From Prunus persica (Eukaryota > Streptophyta > Magnoliopsida > Rosales > Rosaceae): DNA of 64,000 bases. The position numbers and the translations under genes were made by a program. Below, one piece after another: positions 47,012-58,677 of this stretch (position 1 is the first letter of the stretch; the number at the start of each line of letters is the position of its first letter). The notes beneath the pieces were generated by a model. It did not search any database and was not told where the DNA came from. It saw only the letters and a list, made by a program, of their open reading frames with translations. The DNA lies in contig NC_034010.1 in NCBI RefSeq assembly GCF_000346465.2, positions 20,428,335 to 20,492,334 of the forward strand, read 5' to 3'.

Positions 47012-47240
47012 GGGCTCATTTGGGAGTGATTCTTGATAGGCCAGAATCACTTCTGGGGAGAATCAGCTCCCATGTGCTTCTCCATATAATCACTTTAAGT
47101 GATTTTAAGTGATTCTGAGCATAAACACCTCTTATGTGCTTCTCCATAAAATCACTTAAAACCACTTGAAGTAATTATTTGGAGAAGTGATTCTCCATAG
47201 AAATGTTTTTTGGCCTATCCAGAATCAATCCCAACCGAAC
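47012..47240. mobile_element. 229-bp MITE
   Basis: The left end GGGCTCATTTGGGAGTGATTCT and the complement of the right end, GGGTTCGGTTGGGATTGATTCT, agree in most positions and continue into GATAGGCCA. The interior repeats the words TGCTTCTCCATA and AATCACTT. It has no coding capacity. The superfamily is unclear because no confident target duplication is visible. Confidence 0.65.
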
Positions 47241-48451
47241 CCATACTTCAACACATGCTTGCAAAAATCATTATGAGAACCATTTCTTTTGTCATTTTAG
47301 CTTGCTGAATTCAGATGCTCAATCTTGGACTAATCACAAGCCGTCCCAGGAAATCGGGAACCCAATCAAAGGTTCGGCCCCAGAAATCCATTTTGTTCAA
47401 ATAAACTTTCCGACAACAGCTAGAGAGCATCCTAATTGGAAATCATTACTTTATCAGTATTTATATATATCCATCCCGTCCTGTTAAGGAGTATTATTCT
47501 ATACTAAAATTGCAATTTCAACGATAAGAATAGTTAATTCTAAGATCACACCTGTAATACAAACAGCAGAGATGCTTGATGCTGCAAGAGAATATTTTGA
47601 ACTTCAGACTTGGCTCCTGGGTTCTGGTGGCAAACATGAGGTATGCAAAGAATACAATATTGTTAAAATTCAGCCAATCATGAGACAAGATTTGTGACTT
47701 AAATAATTCTTGTCTTGTATGCATCTAGATTATCAGGATAATCAAAATTATAATACTGAAAAAACTAGCAGCATTCATGATTGTTGTGTGGCCTATTAAC
47801 ACTCATAAAAAACCAAACTGAGCACCTCATGTGAAAAATCAATGATGTTAAGCAGAGTTCACAATGTCATGCACCTCTGTGGAAATTATCATTGCATCCT
47901 AAGAAGGTTCAAATGGGGATGACAATGAGCCGGATCGGGCGTGTGTAACCCATCAGATATACCGGGTATTTAATACTTTTTCCTCAATAAAATGATGAGA
48001 AATCATAATTTATTACATGTAAAATGCATCAACACATACTTATATTGCATAACACAACATATAATCCTACAACAATTAACACTACTAAAACAAAAACACA
48101 AAATTGCTAAAACGACGTCGTATTCTCACTGCAAAATCAATAGAAGAAAAAGGAGTCGGCACCTGTGGACCCCACACTTCACATGGCCCACAACCGGGAA
48201 GACTCGACTCTCTTTCCACACTCCCACCGCTGCATGTGAACCCAAACAACAAGTACACCACCGAATTCTTTTTAATAATAATAAAATCGAGTCCACTCTC
48301 TAAACACTTCAATTTTCAAAACCCTTTCAATTTTAAAAAACGCCAACAAAATCACAGCAAATTACAAACAGCCACCTCATCAGCTAGCCCAGCTGCTTAA
48401 AAGCCTTCAAAAGCAGATCGGAGAGGCCAGACCAGAGCCATCAGATCAGCC
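47241..48451. other. Spacer upstream of the phytocyanin-like gene
   Basis: No gene recognised on either strand. The last 100 bases are C-rich and probably contain the promoter and leader of the gene at 48452; no clear TATA box was seen. Confidence 0.4.
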
Positions 48452-49160
48452 ATGGCGAATCCGACGGTCACTGTTATTCTCATCGCCATCACCGCCACAG
48501 CTGCCGCAGCAGCTGCGCCTCCGGCTACTCAATACACAAACCACACCGTCGGTGGGCCCACCGGCTGGTTCTTCAACGCCACCACCAACTCTTCCTTCGC
48601 CAATTACTCCTCTTGGGCCGCCTCCCAGACCTTCAATCTTGGCGATTACCTCAGTGAGCTAATTAACAATCTCAAACCTCAATGTAATATCATCACATTT
48701 TAAATTTAATTAATTTTAATTTTTTATTGTAGTCTTCAACACAAGCACAAACCAGACGGTGATTGAAACCTACAACGAAACGACATACCGTGGCTGCACA
48801 CCGGACGACGACGCGTTCGAGTACGGCGGCGGCAGCAATGCGTTCGGGGAGGCGCAGACCATCGCGGTACCGTTGACCCTCGAGGGTCCCGCCTACTACT
48901 TCTCCGGAGCCGGCGACGGCGAGCAGTGCCAGCAGGGCATGGCCTTCGCGATCCAAGTCAACAAGGGGCTCGGGTTGCCGCCGATCCTCAACCAACCTCC
49001 GCCTCCGCCGTACAGTGAGCCTCCGAGTGCTTCGACTCAGTCACCGCCTGTGACCGTCGCCGGAGATCAGACGCCGGGGAATGGAGGAATGAGAAGCGGT
49101 GCTAACATGCGCGAGGGGTTATTTGGGCTTCTTGCTTTGCTGCTGCTTCTTAGGCTGTGA
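48452..49160 (+). CDS. Phytocyanin-like GPI-anchored protein without copper ligands
   Basis: Exons 48452-48653 and 48733-49160 join in phase 1 to 209 residues. The order is: alanine-rich signal peptide (first ~25 residues); cupredoxin domain with HTVGGPTGWFFN and FNLGDYLIFNTSTNQTV; a proline-rich linker (ILNQPPPPPYSEPP); then a small-residue site (GGMRSGANM) and hydrophobic tail LFGLLALLLLLRL, as expected for a GPI anchor. The positions that carry the copper His in blue-copper relatives are not His here (TYNETTY), and the second ligand loop is GDGEQCQQGM, so it probably does not bind copper. Such early-nodulin-like proteins sit on the outer face of the plasma membrane. The single intron is in the usual phytocyanin position. 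Codon use is much more GC-rich than its neighbours. Confidence 0.88.
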
Positions 49161-50871
49161 GGATAAGATTTGTATTTGGCTTCTTGTTGTATGGTAGTTT
49201 TGTAATTTTGATTATTAGTCGAGGGGATTTGAAGATAATTTACAAGAACATCCTTGAGGTTTATTGTAGCACTCTCAAAATAAGGTTTAGGATTTGGAAA
49301 TTACGACATGAAAGATTTTGATTATGATTGTGCGCTTTTCCTCATACAGTATTGGGGATGAGCAAGGTTCGGTTTGGTAATCAATGTAACATTATAGTTT
49401 ATTAGAAAATAAATAAATATTCTTGATTTTTTTGTTGTTGTCAAAGTTAGAAAGAGAGGAAGTTTTTCTTACACATACACACTCGTGCTATGGGGTTTCG
49501 AAAGCAAGTCATTGTTCTTTTCTACGACTCGAAACAAATATTCTTTATGAGAATGAAGTGAATTCCATACATTGAACAATTGTTGAGAAATCTTCATACA
49601 TATGAAAATCGAGAAATTTTAAAAAAGAAGTGACATCAAACTTGAATGGTTTTTGTTTTGTTTTTTGTTTGTTTTTGTTTTGGGTCAGAAAACTTGAATG
49701 TCATTTGGCACCACGTCCTGCAGCGCAATGTCTTCAACAATCTACCAATGGGATATTGGATACGGCTTAGAAAAAGACTAAAGAGTTATTCAATCAGCAC
49801 TAAAGATTATAATTTCCCAACTAGGAAGTACTTCCTTACTTGAAAATTTGAGGAGACTCTTGTTTATATCATATTAGACCAAGTAACTAGAGGCAACTCT
49901 AAAATTGACCTTGAAGTAGCTCCTTCAATTCTCCCACTAATTTCTCCTTCACTGGTGCGAAGACTGTTGCAGCATCAAGAAAATACAATCTGTCATATGC
50001 GAACACAACCACTTCTACAAAATTGACCATAAAGCAAAATAGCACAAATAAATTTTTATGGCCTATTGTTCATCATTAAGCACAAACAAGTCATATTTGT
50101 ACTGTTTTCAAGAAAGCCACACTATAATCGTGTCATATTTGAATAGGATAGAGACGAGATTGTGCTATTATACTTGTATTTTATTTGTGCCGTTGTCAGA
50201 GCAAGCTAATAATTTATGCAGTGCAGCAATTTGAAACGTGATGGCTTCTATATCAGTTCCCATCTTAGTCCCAAACAGATTCCCAAAACCATTGAAGTGT
50301 CCAGCAAACAAACCAGTTCAATCAAAATGACCAGCAGGTTTTGTAAGAAACTGAATAATCCAAACATCAGATAACATATAGAGGATCCAGTATTGGTCCA
50401 TAGGAGTGAGCAGAGGAGAAGCAAAAATAGAACCAGGTCGCAGCTTTAGCAAAAATAATCCATAAAAGAATAGCACAGTACCATACTTTCCATCTCACTT
50501 TCGGAAGAATTAAGATAAAATTATAGTAAGCGGAAGTCAACAAAGACAAATTCAAATGTCTCAAACTAAGTTATAGGAAATAGGAAATTTTTTATTCTAG
50601 GTGGTGGCTATCCAAGGCTTTTAAATTTTCATATTTCACAATTTCTGATATCCGATTCGCAGATCATTGGCTTCTTCAAACTGCATGCATGGCTTCTATT
50701 TCGAGCTTCATGACATTTATTTCTTCTTGTTTTGGTTGATTCATAATAGTTCAATGGGTTCATAATCCTCGCACTCACTGAGTCATAAGAATGAGAAACA
50801 TTGTTATATACAAAATGCACTAGGTGCAAATTAAATGTTATTGATAAAAACACAAGAAACATGAAGGAAAC
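49161..50871. other. Spacer and start of the duplicated unit
   Basis: No gene recognised. From about 49805 the sequence matches 57630-58200 (shared words TCTGTCATATGCGAACACAACC and AATTTTTATGGCCTATT), marking the 3' side of the first kelch-like duplication unit. The block 50590-50870 is shared by all three units and is probably 3' UTR and flank. Confidence 0.6.
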
Positions 50872-52365
50872 TTACGGTGTGAAGCAAAAAACAAGATTGA
50901 ACCATTCAGAGCCCTTGATATCCACAGAATGAACAAATGAATCTATGATCTTGATCATATGTTTTCCTCCTTTTCCAAGAACAATTTCAAACGTGGTGAT
51001 ACTAAGATATTGAACCTTGGGATCTGAATCGCACCAGCCAGTCTGGACATAGAAAAAGTCATGGTTTCCCAAATGAACCAAATAGTGTGTCATTTCGTTA
51101 AACCATGGCAGCAGCGGACGCGCGATATCAAGGCCTTGCACTACAAATAGTTGCCTTAGGGAATATGAAATACCATTAACATCACATTGTTCCCCTATAA
51201 AGGAGAATGCTTTAATCTTTGCATCCCCATATAAGGCATATATAGTCTCATTTACAACCATGGCCCTCCCTTCGAAAAGAGGAGCACAATGAGCAGAAGT
51301 GTCAATTTTCACTCGATTCCAATCCCTTCTACCTATGTGAAAAGCAACGATACTAAAACTCTCGTCCTTCAAGCCAGACAATGAAAACAAAATAACTCCA
51401 TAACAAACAGCATAACCAGTCATTAGCATAGTGAGGTCATAATCATCATAAAATGGAAAAGAAGTCATTTGTTCCCAAACCTTATGATCAAAATTATATC
51501 TCCCAAAGGAGTGTCCCGTAACTGGTGAGAAGGGTGACGAACATGCAAAATAATAAACCTTGCCATATGCACACACAATATTTTCTAGTAAGTTAGGGGA
51601 TGGGATAGGAGGAAGAGATGAACATTTTGACCAACTCCTCGTGTCAACAATAAATCCACCATCTTGTCCAATGCAGTATAATTTGGAATGGTTGAAAATC
51701 CGTGCAGCGTTAAGGCAAAAACCCTCGTGGAACTTGGCAACTTGTTTAACTACTGGGGGTTCATGAGTGACTTCTCCTCTGTGTGTGAATTTCACTTCGT
51801 AGACTGTATTAGTGCATTCTCTGTCCTCATAAGAAGACACGAATAAACATACAGATCTAGCTTCCTCTTGATTTACCGTTATTGATGTTTGCTCCCAATC
51901 CTCGGGCAAGCTGAGAGAAAATAGATGTATAGAACAAGTCAAGCAAGTTAATCATGTTTCAAAGATCAACCCTGCCTAGAGAGAATATATCTAGTAGAAT
52001 AGAAACTGGTTATTATATATTTCAAGGAAATTATTCAAAATGCATGCAGGGAGAGAAACTAAACAAAAAAGAAAAGAAAAACAACAATGAGAATTCGGAA
52101 CTGACCTTGGGTAAAAATCATCAGCCTCATGGTCAGAATTGCAGTCCTCAAACACCGCGGAAGGTGGAAGCGGCGTGGTCGTAGTTATGGCGGGGCATGG
52201 TAAGCCAAACTTCTGCGTTATTGATTTCGACCAATCCAACAGTTGGCCCATAGTTTTCTCGATCTGCAATATCTTGCGCCGTAGCTCATCTTGGCATGAA
52301 CAAGCCATTTGACCCGACGTATGCTCATCAACGGCGGCCACGGACAATTGAGATACATCCCCCAT
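50872..52365 (-). CDS. Kelch-like beta-propeller protein, copy A
   Basis: Exons 52106-52365 and 50872-51910 join with a 195-bp GT-AG intron into 432 residues. I start at the ATG of MGDVSQLS (52365); an upstream frame extends but has no ATG. Exon 1 encodes a short helical segment (DELRRKILQIEKTMGQLLDW) and a Thr/Pro linker (TTTTPLPPS). Exon 2 has repeated blade-like pieces: ARIFNHSKLYCIGQDGGFIV then DTRSWSKCSSLP, VCAYGKVYYFAC, GRYNFDHKVWEQM and RAMVVNETIYALYGD. These look like kelch/galactose-oxidase blades, which usually mediate protein contacts. There is no F-box. I do not recognise a named family. It is the first of three tandem copies. Confidence 0.72.
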
Positions 52366-53167
52366 GATATGTGCTTTGCTATTGGAATGCTTAAATTGAG
52401 GCAAAAGGGAATTTAGGGTTTGGGAATGCCGCGGCAGAAGGGGTTTTGGGGATGCCGAATGCAAAGTATGTATTTATATAATCACCTAATTAATCTTGCC
52501 CTGAAACAGGAAACTAATCCTAAACCTACTAAGAATTCTCCAGAAGAGACAAGAAAGTGTAACTTTGAGTAAGTTATTAATCTTTCCTGAACTGAAATTT
52601 CCTAATTAATCACCTAATTAATCTTTCCTGAACTGAAATTTCCTAGCGCCACTGGAGCCTTGACGGTCTTTGATTTCTTTAAATTGCGCTGCACCCATGG
52701 ATATTGAGATTAACGAAACTGATACAGCGAGAAGCTAAAATAGAACCAGGTCACAGCTTTAGCAAAAATAATCCATAAAAGATTAGCACAGCACCATAGT
52801 TTCCATCTCACTTTCGGAAGAATTAAGCCAAAGACAACAAAGACAAATTCAAATGTCTCAAACTAAGTTATAGGAAATAGGAAATTTTTTATTCTAGGTG
52901 GTGGTTATCCAAAGCTTTTGATTTTTCATATTTCACAAATCCTGATTCGCAGATCATTGGCTTCTTCAAGCTGCATGCATGGCTTCTACTTCAAGCTTCA
53001 TGGCATTTATTTCTTCTTGTTTTGGTTGATTCATACTCCAATGGGTTCATAATCCTTGCACTCACTGAGTCATAAGAATGAGAAACCTTGTTATATACAA
53101 AATGCACCAGAATTCCTATGTACAAATTAAATGTTGTTGATAAAAATATAAGAAACGTAAAGGAAAC
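52366..53167. other. Spacer between kelch-like copies A and B with a duplication junction
   Basis: The block 52440-52733 is upstream sequence of copy A and is nearly identical to 54840-55095 upstream of copy B. At about 52733 (ACAGCGAGAAG) it changes abruptly into sequence that elsewhere lies downstream of the kelch gene (compare 50415 and 58207). This is therefore the recombination junction between two units. A 45-base segment, CACCTAATTAATCTTTCC and following, is duplicated at about 52570-52650. Confidence 0.6.
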
Positions 53168-54762
53168 TTACGGTGTGAAACAAAAAACAATATTGAACCG
53201 TTCAAAGTCTTTGATATCCATGGAATGAACAATTGAATCTATGGTCTTGATCATATGTTTTCCTCCTTCTTCAAGAACAATTTCAAACATGGTGATACTA
53301 AGATATTGAATCTCAGCATGTGAATCGCACCTGCCAGTCTGGACATAGAAAAAGTCATGGTTTTCCAAATGAACTAAATATTGTGTGCTATCATTGAGAC
53401 ATGGCAGCAGCGGACGCGCGATATCAAGGCCTTGCACTATAAATAGTTGCCTTAGGGAATATGAAATACCATTAACATCACATTGTTCCCCCATAAAGGA
53501 GAATGCTTTAATCCCTGCATCCCCATATAAGGCATAGAGAGTCCCGTTTACAACCACAGCTCTCCCTTCGAAAGGAGGAGCACAATGAGCATAAGTGTCA
53601 ATTTTCACTCGATTCCAGTCCTTTCTACCCACATGAAAAGCAACGACACCAAAACTCCCGTCCTTTGCTCCAGACAATGAAAACAAAATAACTCCATAAC
53701 AAACAGCATAACCAGTCATTTGCATAGTGTGGTCATAATCATTATAAAATGGAAAAGAAGTCATTTGTTCCCAAACTTTATGATCAGGATTATATCTCCC
53801 GAAGGAGTGCCCCGTAACTGGTGAGAATGTTGACGGACATGCAAGATAATAAACCTTACGATATGCGCACACAATAGTTTCCAGTGAGTTAGAGGATGGG
53901 ATAGAAGGAATAGATGAACATTTTGACCAACTCCTCGTGTCAACAATAAATCCACCATCTTGTCCAATGCAGTATAATTCTGAGTGTTTGAAAATCCGTA
54001 CAGCGTGAAGGCAAGAACCCTCGCAGAACTTGGCAACTTGTCTAACTACTGGGGGTTCATGAGTGGCTTCTCTTTTGTGTTTGAATTTCACTTCATAAAC
54101 TGTATTAGTGTATTCTTTGTTCTCACAAGAAGACACAAATAGACATACAGATTTAGCTTCCTCTTGATTTACCGTCATTGATGTTTGCTTAGCTTCCTCT
54201 TGATTTACTGTCATTGGTATTTGCTTAGCTTCCTCTTGATTTACCGTCATTGATGTTTGCTCCCAATCCTCGGGCAAGCTGAGAGAAAATAGATGTATAG
54301 AACAAGTCAAGTTAATAAATTTTCAAAGATCTACCCTGCCTAGAGAGAATATATCTAGTAGAATTTTTTTCTCGGGTCAAAAAATCTAGTAGAAACTGGT
54401 TATTATATATTTCAAGGAAATTATTCAAAATGCGTGGCAGGGAGAGAAACTAAACAAAAAAGAAAAGAAAAACAACGATGAGAATTCAGAACTGACCTTC
54501 GGTAAAAATCATCAGCCTCATGGTCAGAATTGCAGTCCTCAAACACCGCGGAAGGTGGAAGCGGCGTGGTCGTAGTTATGGCTGGACCGGGGCATGGTAA
54601 GCCAAACTCCTGCGTTATTGATTTCGACCAATCCAACAGTTGGCCCATAGTTTTCTCGATCTGCGATATCTTGCGCCGCAGCTCATCTTGGCATGAACAA
54701 GCCATTTGACCCGAGGTATGCTCATCAACGGCGGCCACGGAAAATTGAGCTACATCCCCCAT
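53168..54762 (-). CDS. Kelch-like beta-propeller protein, copy B
   Basis: Exons 54497-54762 and 53168-54278 join to 458 residues, with the same intron position as copy A. Start at MGDVAQFS (54762). The propeller part is very similar to copy A (IFKHSELYCIGQDGGFIVDT, YGVILFSLSGAKDGSFGVVA). A difference near the start of exon 2 is a 12-residue unit (MTVNQEEAKQTS and variants) present three times, coded by a 36-base tandem repeat at about 54163-54270; copy A has one unit. The insertion keeps the frame. The function is not known; a scaffold or adaptor role is inferred from the fold only. The plus-strand IRE1-like gene begins about 950 bases away in the opposite direction. Confidence 0.72.
54163..54270 (-). 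repeat. 36-bp tandem repeat inside kelch-like copy B
   Basis: Three in-frame copies of a 36-base unit (plus strand: CTTCCTCTTGATTTAC plus the following GTCATTG(A/G)T(G/A)TTTGCTTAG) code for a repeated 12-residue segment. Copies A and C of the gene have a single unit, so the expansion happened after duplication. Confidence 0.85.
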
Positions 54763-55515
54763 GATATGTGCTTTGCTATTGGAATGCTTAAATTGAGGCA
54801 AAAGGGAATTTAGGATTTGGGAATGCCGCGGCAGAAGGGGTTTTGGGGATGCCGAATGCAAAGTATGTATTTATATAATCACCTAATTAATCTTGCCCTG
54901 AAACAGGAAACTAATCTTAAACCTACTAAGAATTCTCCAGAAGAGACAAGAAAGTGTAACTTTGAGTAAGTTATTAATCTTTCCTGAACTGAAATTTCCT
55001 AGCGCCACTAGAGCCTTGACGGCCTTTGATTTCTTTAAATTGCGCTGCACCCATGGATATTGAGATTAACGAAACTGATACAGCGGGAAGGTCCCACGAT
55101 TTTGAGTTACTTGTTGCAACATTCGAATTCTTTTGGCAATCAAGGTGGTGAGACTTGGCCTTTCTTTTCCTCTTAATTGGAGACGTCTCTGTACCTCAAT
55201 GTAAATATATTATATACTTATATTTATTTGCCTGACATGAACGCTCTTGCTGCAGTTCGCGGGTTTGCCAAAAGAACCCCAGTTTTGAGTTTAAATCAGG
55301 AAACCAGGAAGCCAGACTTGCGTCTAATTGGAACGGTTGACGGTACCGAGGCCCGCGGCACTTCTTCTTCTTCTCAGTTTTCTTAGGATACTGCTCTTTT
55401 TTGACCTGTTGTTATAGGTTGGTAAATTTGTTGCTCATTAATTCCGTGGTTGGTGCATGGTTGTTTTCTTATTTATAAACGAGCTTTTGTTTTATTTTAT
55501 TTCGAACATTGTCTT

Positions 55516-55550
<35 letters not shown>

Positions 55551-55710
55551 GTTCTAGTTGTGTATTACTGCTCTAGTGTTTTCTAAGGATGCTGTATCTT
55601 TGAAAGGATTTTGTTTCAATTATCATTATTAAGGGTCTTGGCAATATTTTTATTTTTGTGAGCACTGAAATCAAATAATCAAATAATTTTGAATCTCAAA
55701 TTTTCAGGAA
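54763..55710. other. Divergent intergenic region between kelch-like copy B and the IRE1-like gene
   Basis: This holds the two presumed promoters. A 32-base T run lies at 55518-55549. A plus-strand frame at 55237-55385 contains LNQETRKPDLRLIGTVDGTE, faintly like the start of IRE1 luminal domains, and is followed by a GT. It might be a remnant or an upstream exon, because the sequence before 55711 (TTTTCAG|GAAATGG) looks like a splice acceptor. I could not build a convincing joined frame. Confidence 0.4.
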
Positions 55711-57036
55711 ATGGAGGTTGATCGTGATTTAATTGACTACAATTACATTGATTACATTAAAAAACAATGGAGCGACAATAATTTAAAATACATTGTAATG
55801 GGTTCTTGTATTAGCTTTTACAATTTTGATGTTGATTATGCTAGCGGGAAACGACATTATGATGGTCAGCTGTTCTTGGAGGAAAATAAACAAGGTGGAA
55901 TACCTGTGACATTTATGAATATGGATGCTGCTAGAACTAAATTGAGTGTCCCAAAAATTTTTAGGTTGAACATTAGAGTATGTAATAAAAGGATTCTCCG
56001 CCCATGGATGTATACGTTTTGCAAACAGAAGAAATCATTGGGTGCCAGTGAGGCTGAAAAGAATATGGTGAAGGGATGGTGGAGCTTGTGTTATGACAAG
56101 TTTGATAACACACTTGCTGAATGGCTGATTAAATTACACAAGAACCAAAATCGTGACGGTGAAAAGTTCAACCTCAAAGCTGCAAATAATTGCCTATCTG
56201 ATTTCTGGCAGAGTACAATACGGTGAGCGTACGTTATAGTATTTTTGTTCGAGTGCGCTATATTATCTTATGGTTTAGTTAACTAATGTATTTCATTCAT
56301 GTTTTGACAGGGAATTAATAGAGGCAATTGTTCACATCCATGGTTGTGGGCTCTTCCATGGTTCGTTGAACGTATATGATAATTATGTTGTTGTTGGGGA
56401 CCAACTGAAACTATTTAACGTAGGTGGTCGTTTGGAGAGCCTTAGAGTACAAGATCAACATGCAATGAAAATCCAAGATTTCCAAGAGTTCAGGGACACT
56501 CTGAAGATATTGATGCGAACTAAAATTACATGGCCTGAGCGTGATGGATTTTTTAAATGTTTTGACGAAAAATTTGACAGGTGAGTTCTTTTCAACTTTA
56601 TTTTTTGGTGAAATATATGTTGGTATTTGTGTGTTTACGAGTGTTTTTTTGTCTTTTCAGCTATGAAAAATATGTTGAGAAATTGAAGAACCACCCTTTC
56701 TTATTGACTCCTCTTGAAAGGGTGAAATATATTGCCGGTATTTATTATGATGATAAGTTTGGTGTGGATAAGAAGTTGAATGAGGGTAGAAATTTTAGCA
56801 AGTTCCAAGATTGGCCCAAATACAGGCATAAGTTCGAGCCGTTTTTGCTTAAAACACTTGAGACTCGTAATGGTAAACCATATGGTGATAGCCCGTCAGA
56901 GCTTTTAAGGTTCCTGCGAAACACCTATATACATTATAGGCAATATAGTAAGAAGGGTGAAGATATCCTGAACGTGGACACTGCTTTCAGAACACGTTGG
57001 GTTGGTTTTTTTGATATGGTTCATCTTATCAACTAG
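55711..57036 (+). CDS. IRE1-like pseudokinase with KEN ribonuclease domain
   Basis: Exons 55711-56222, 56311-56580 and 56661-57036 join to 385 residues. The middle matches a kinase C-lobe laid out like IRE1: IHGCGLFHGSLNVYDN is the catalytic-loop position and DQLKLFNVGG the DFG position. The catalytic Asp is Ser189 (HGS, not HRD), and no DFG is present, so kinase activity is not expected. A normal glycine loop or VAIK lysine is not recognisable. The C-terminal part is a KEN domain: NHPFLLTPLERVKYI equals the HPFFW...KR...F entry of IRE1, then DWPKYR and LLRFLRNTYIHYRQ. Arg347, Asn348 and His352 have the spacing of the ribonuclease residues of yeast Ire1 (R1056, N1057, H1061), and Tyr335 is near the expected Tyr. 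There is no luminal domain, signal peptide or membrane segment. Possible cytosolic RNA-cleaving or decoy protein. A spliced upstream exon is possible. Confidence 0.75.
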
Positions 57037-58677
57037 ATTGGAAGTGGATGAGGCATCTTGTTCATGAATCGTGATTTTAGCTTATAACATCAATTTGTAG
57101 AAGATACTTTAATTCGTCTAAATTTTTTTTTTCTTTCTTTTTTTGGGGTCTTTTGACATGATATATATAAAATATGTTTTTAAAAATAAATTAAGCTATA
57201 TTGCTTACTATGTGAAACTGCATTGCATGGTTTTTTCTCTTTTTGGGGTTAAATTCTTTTATGTGGTTTCTACCAATCACAAACTGTTTGATATAGATTT
57301 GTATTGTAAACTTGTGAAGATTGAGGTGGGGTTGTTAGGGTTGATGCTGGATGAAGAACCCGAAAGGACACTTTTATTCTCTCACTTTGACAAATAAATT
57401 GAGAGAGTTGGATTGTAGGACCTAATTGGAACTATTTATCGAGTTAATAGATGTAATTGCCTGAAGAAAAAAAAGTTCACATACCCAATTGCAACTGGGG
57501 GCTAAGTTCAGAGACGTCTACAGTAGATAACCCAAGAAAATAAAAGGCCAAATCCCAAAATAATAATAATAAAATAACCTATAAGAGCTGGCATACAAAT
57601 GCTCGCTAGCTTTCGTTTTCTGTCTGCAACTAAGAAGTACCTCCTCACTTGAGAACTTGAGGGGGACTCTTGTTTATACCATATTTTACTAAACAATTAG
57701 AAGCAATTCTAAAATTGACCATAAAGTATCTCCTTCAACTCTACCACCAGTTTCTCCTTCATTGGCACGAAGACTGTTGCAGCGTAAGAAAATATAGTCT
57801 GTCATATGCGAACACAACCACTTCTACAAAATTGACCATAAGGCAGGCATGAGCAAAATAGCACAAATAAATTTTTATGGCCTATTTGTTCATCATATTT
57901 GTGCTGTGATTGGATAAGGATAAAGATGATATTGTTCTCTTATACTTATTTTATTATGCATCAATTTTTGTTTTCCCGACAAGATCCATCATATCAATAT
58001 TCTAAGGCATAATTCTTTCTTTCACGCAGGTTACAAACAAATTCCCAAAATCATTATAGTGTCCAGCAATTTGAAACCTGATGGTTTCTATATCAGTTCA
58101 CATCCTAGTCCCAAACAGATTCCCAAAACCATTATAGTGTCCAGCAAACAAACCAATTCAATCAAAATGACCAGCAGGTCTTGTCAGAAACTGGGATAAC
58201 AAATAGGGGAGAAGCAAAAATAGAACCAGGTCACAGCTTTAGGCAAAATAATCCATAAAAGATTAGCACAGTACCATACTGTCCATCTCACTTTCGGAAG
58301 AATTAAGCCAAAATTATAATAAATATAAAATTAAACTAAGCGGAAGTCAACAAAGACAAATTCAAATGTCTCAAACTAAGTTAATTATAGGAAATAGGAA
58401 TTTTTTTATTCCAGTTGGTGGCTATCCAAGGCTTTTAAATTTTCATATTTCACAATTCTTGGATCATTGGCTTCTTCAAGCTGCATCGTGGCTTCTATTT
58501 CGAGCTTTATGGCATTTATTTCTTCTTGTTTTGGTTAATTCATAATAGTCCAATGGGTTCATAATTCTCGTACTCACTGAGTCATAAGAATGAGAAACCA
58601 TGTTATATACAAAATGCACCAAAATTCCTAGATACAAATTAAATGTTACTGAAAAAACACAAGAACGTGAAGGAAAC
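57037..58677. other. Spacer with duplicated unit sequence
   Basis: 57037-57200 is 3' flank of the IRE1-like gene. 57535-57640 matches 63775-63905. 57640-58200 matches 49805-50360, and 58200-58670 matches the 3' flank of kelch-like copies A and B. I see no additional gene. Confidence 0.6.

Noticed and set aside
52366..52464. Upstream extension of kelch-like copy A beginning MHSASPK
   Set aside because: The first codon is TTG; the first ATG in frame is at 52365. The same holds for copy B.
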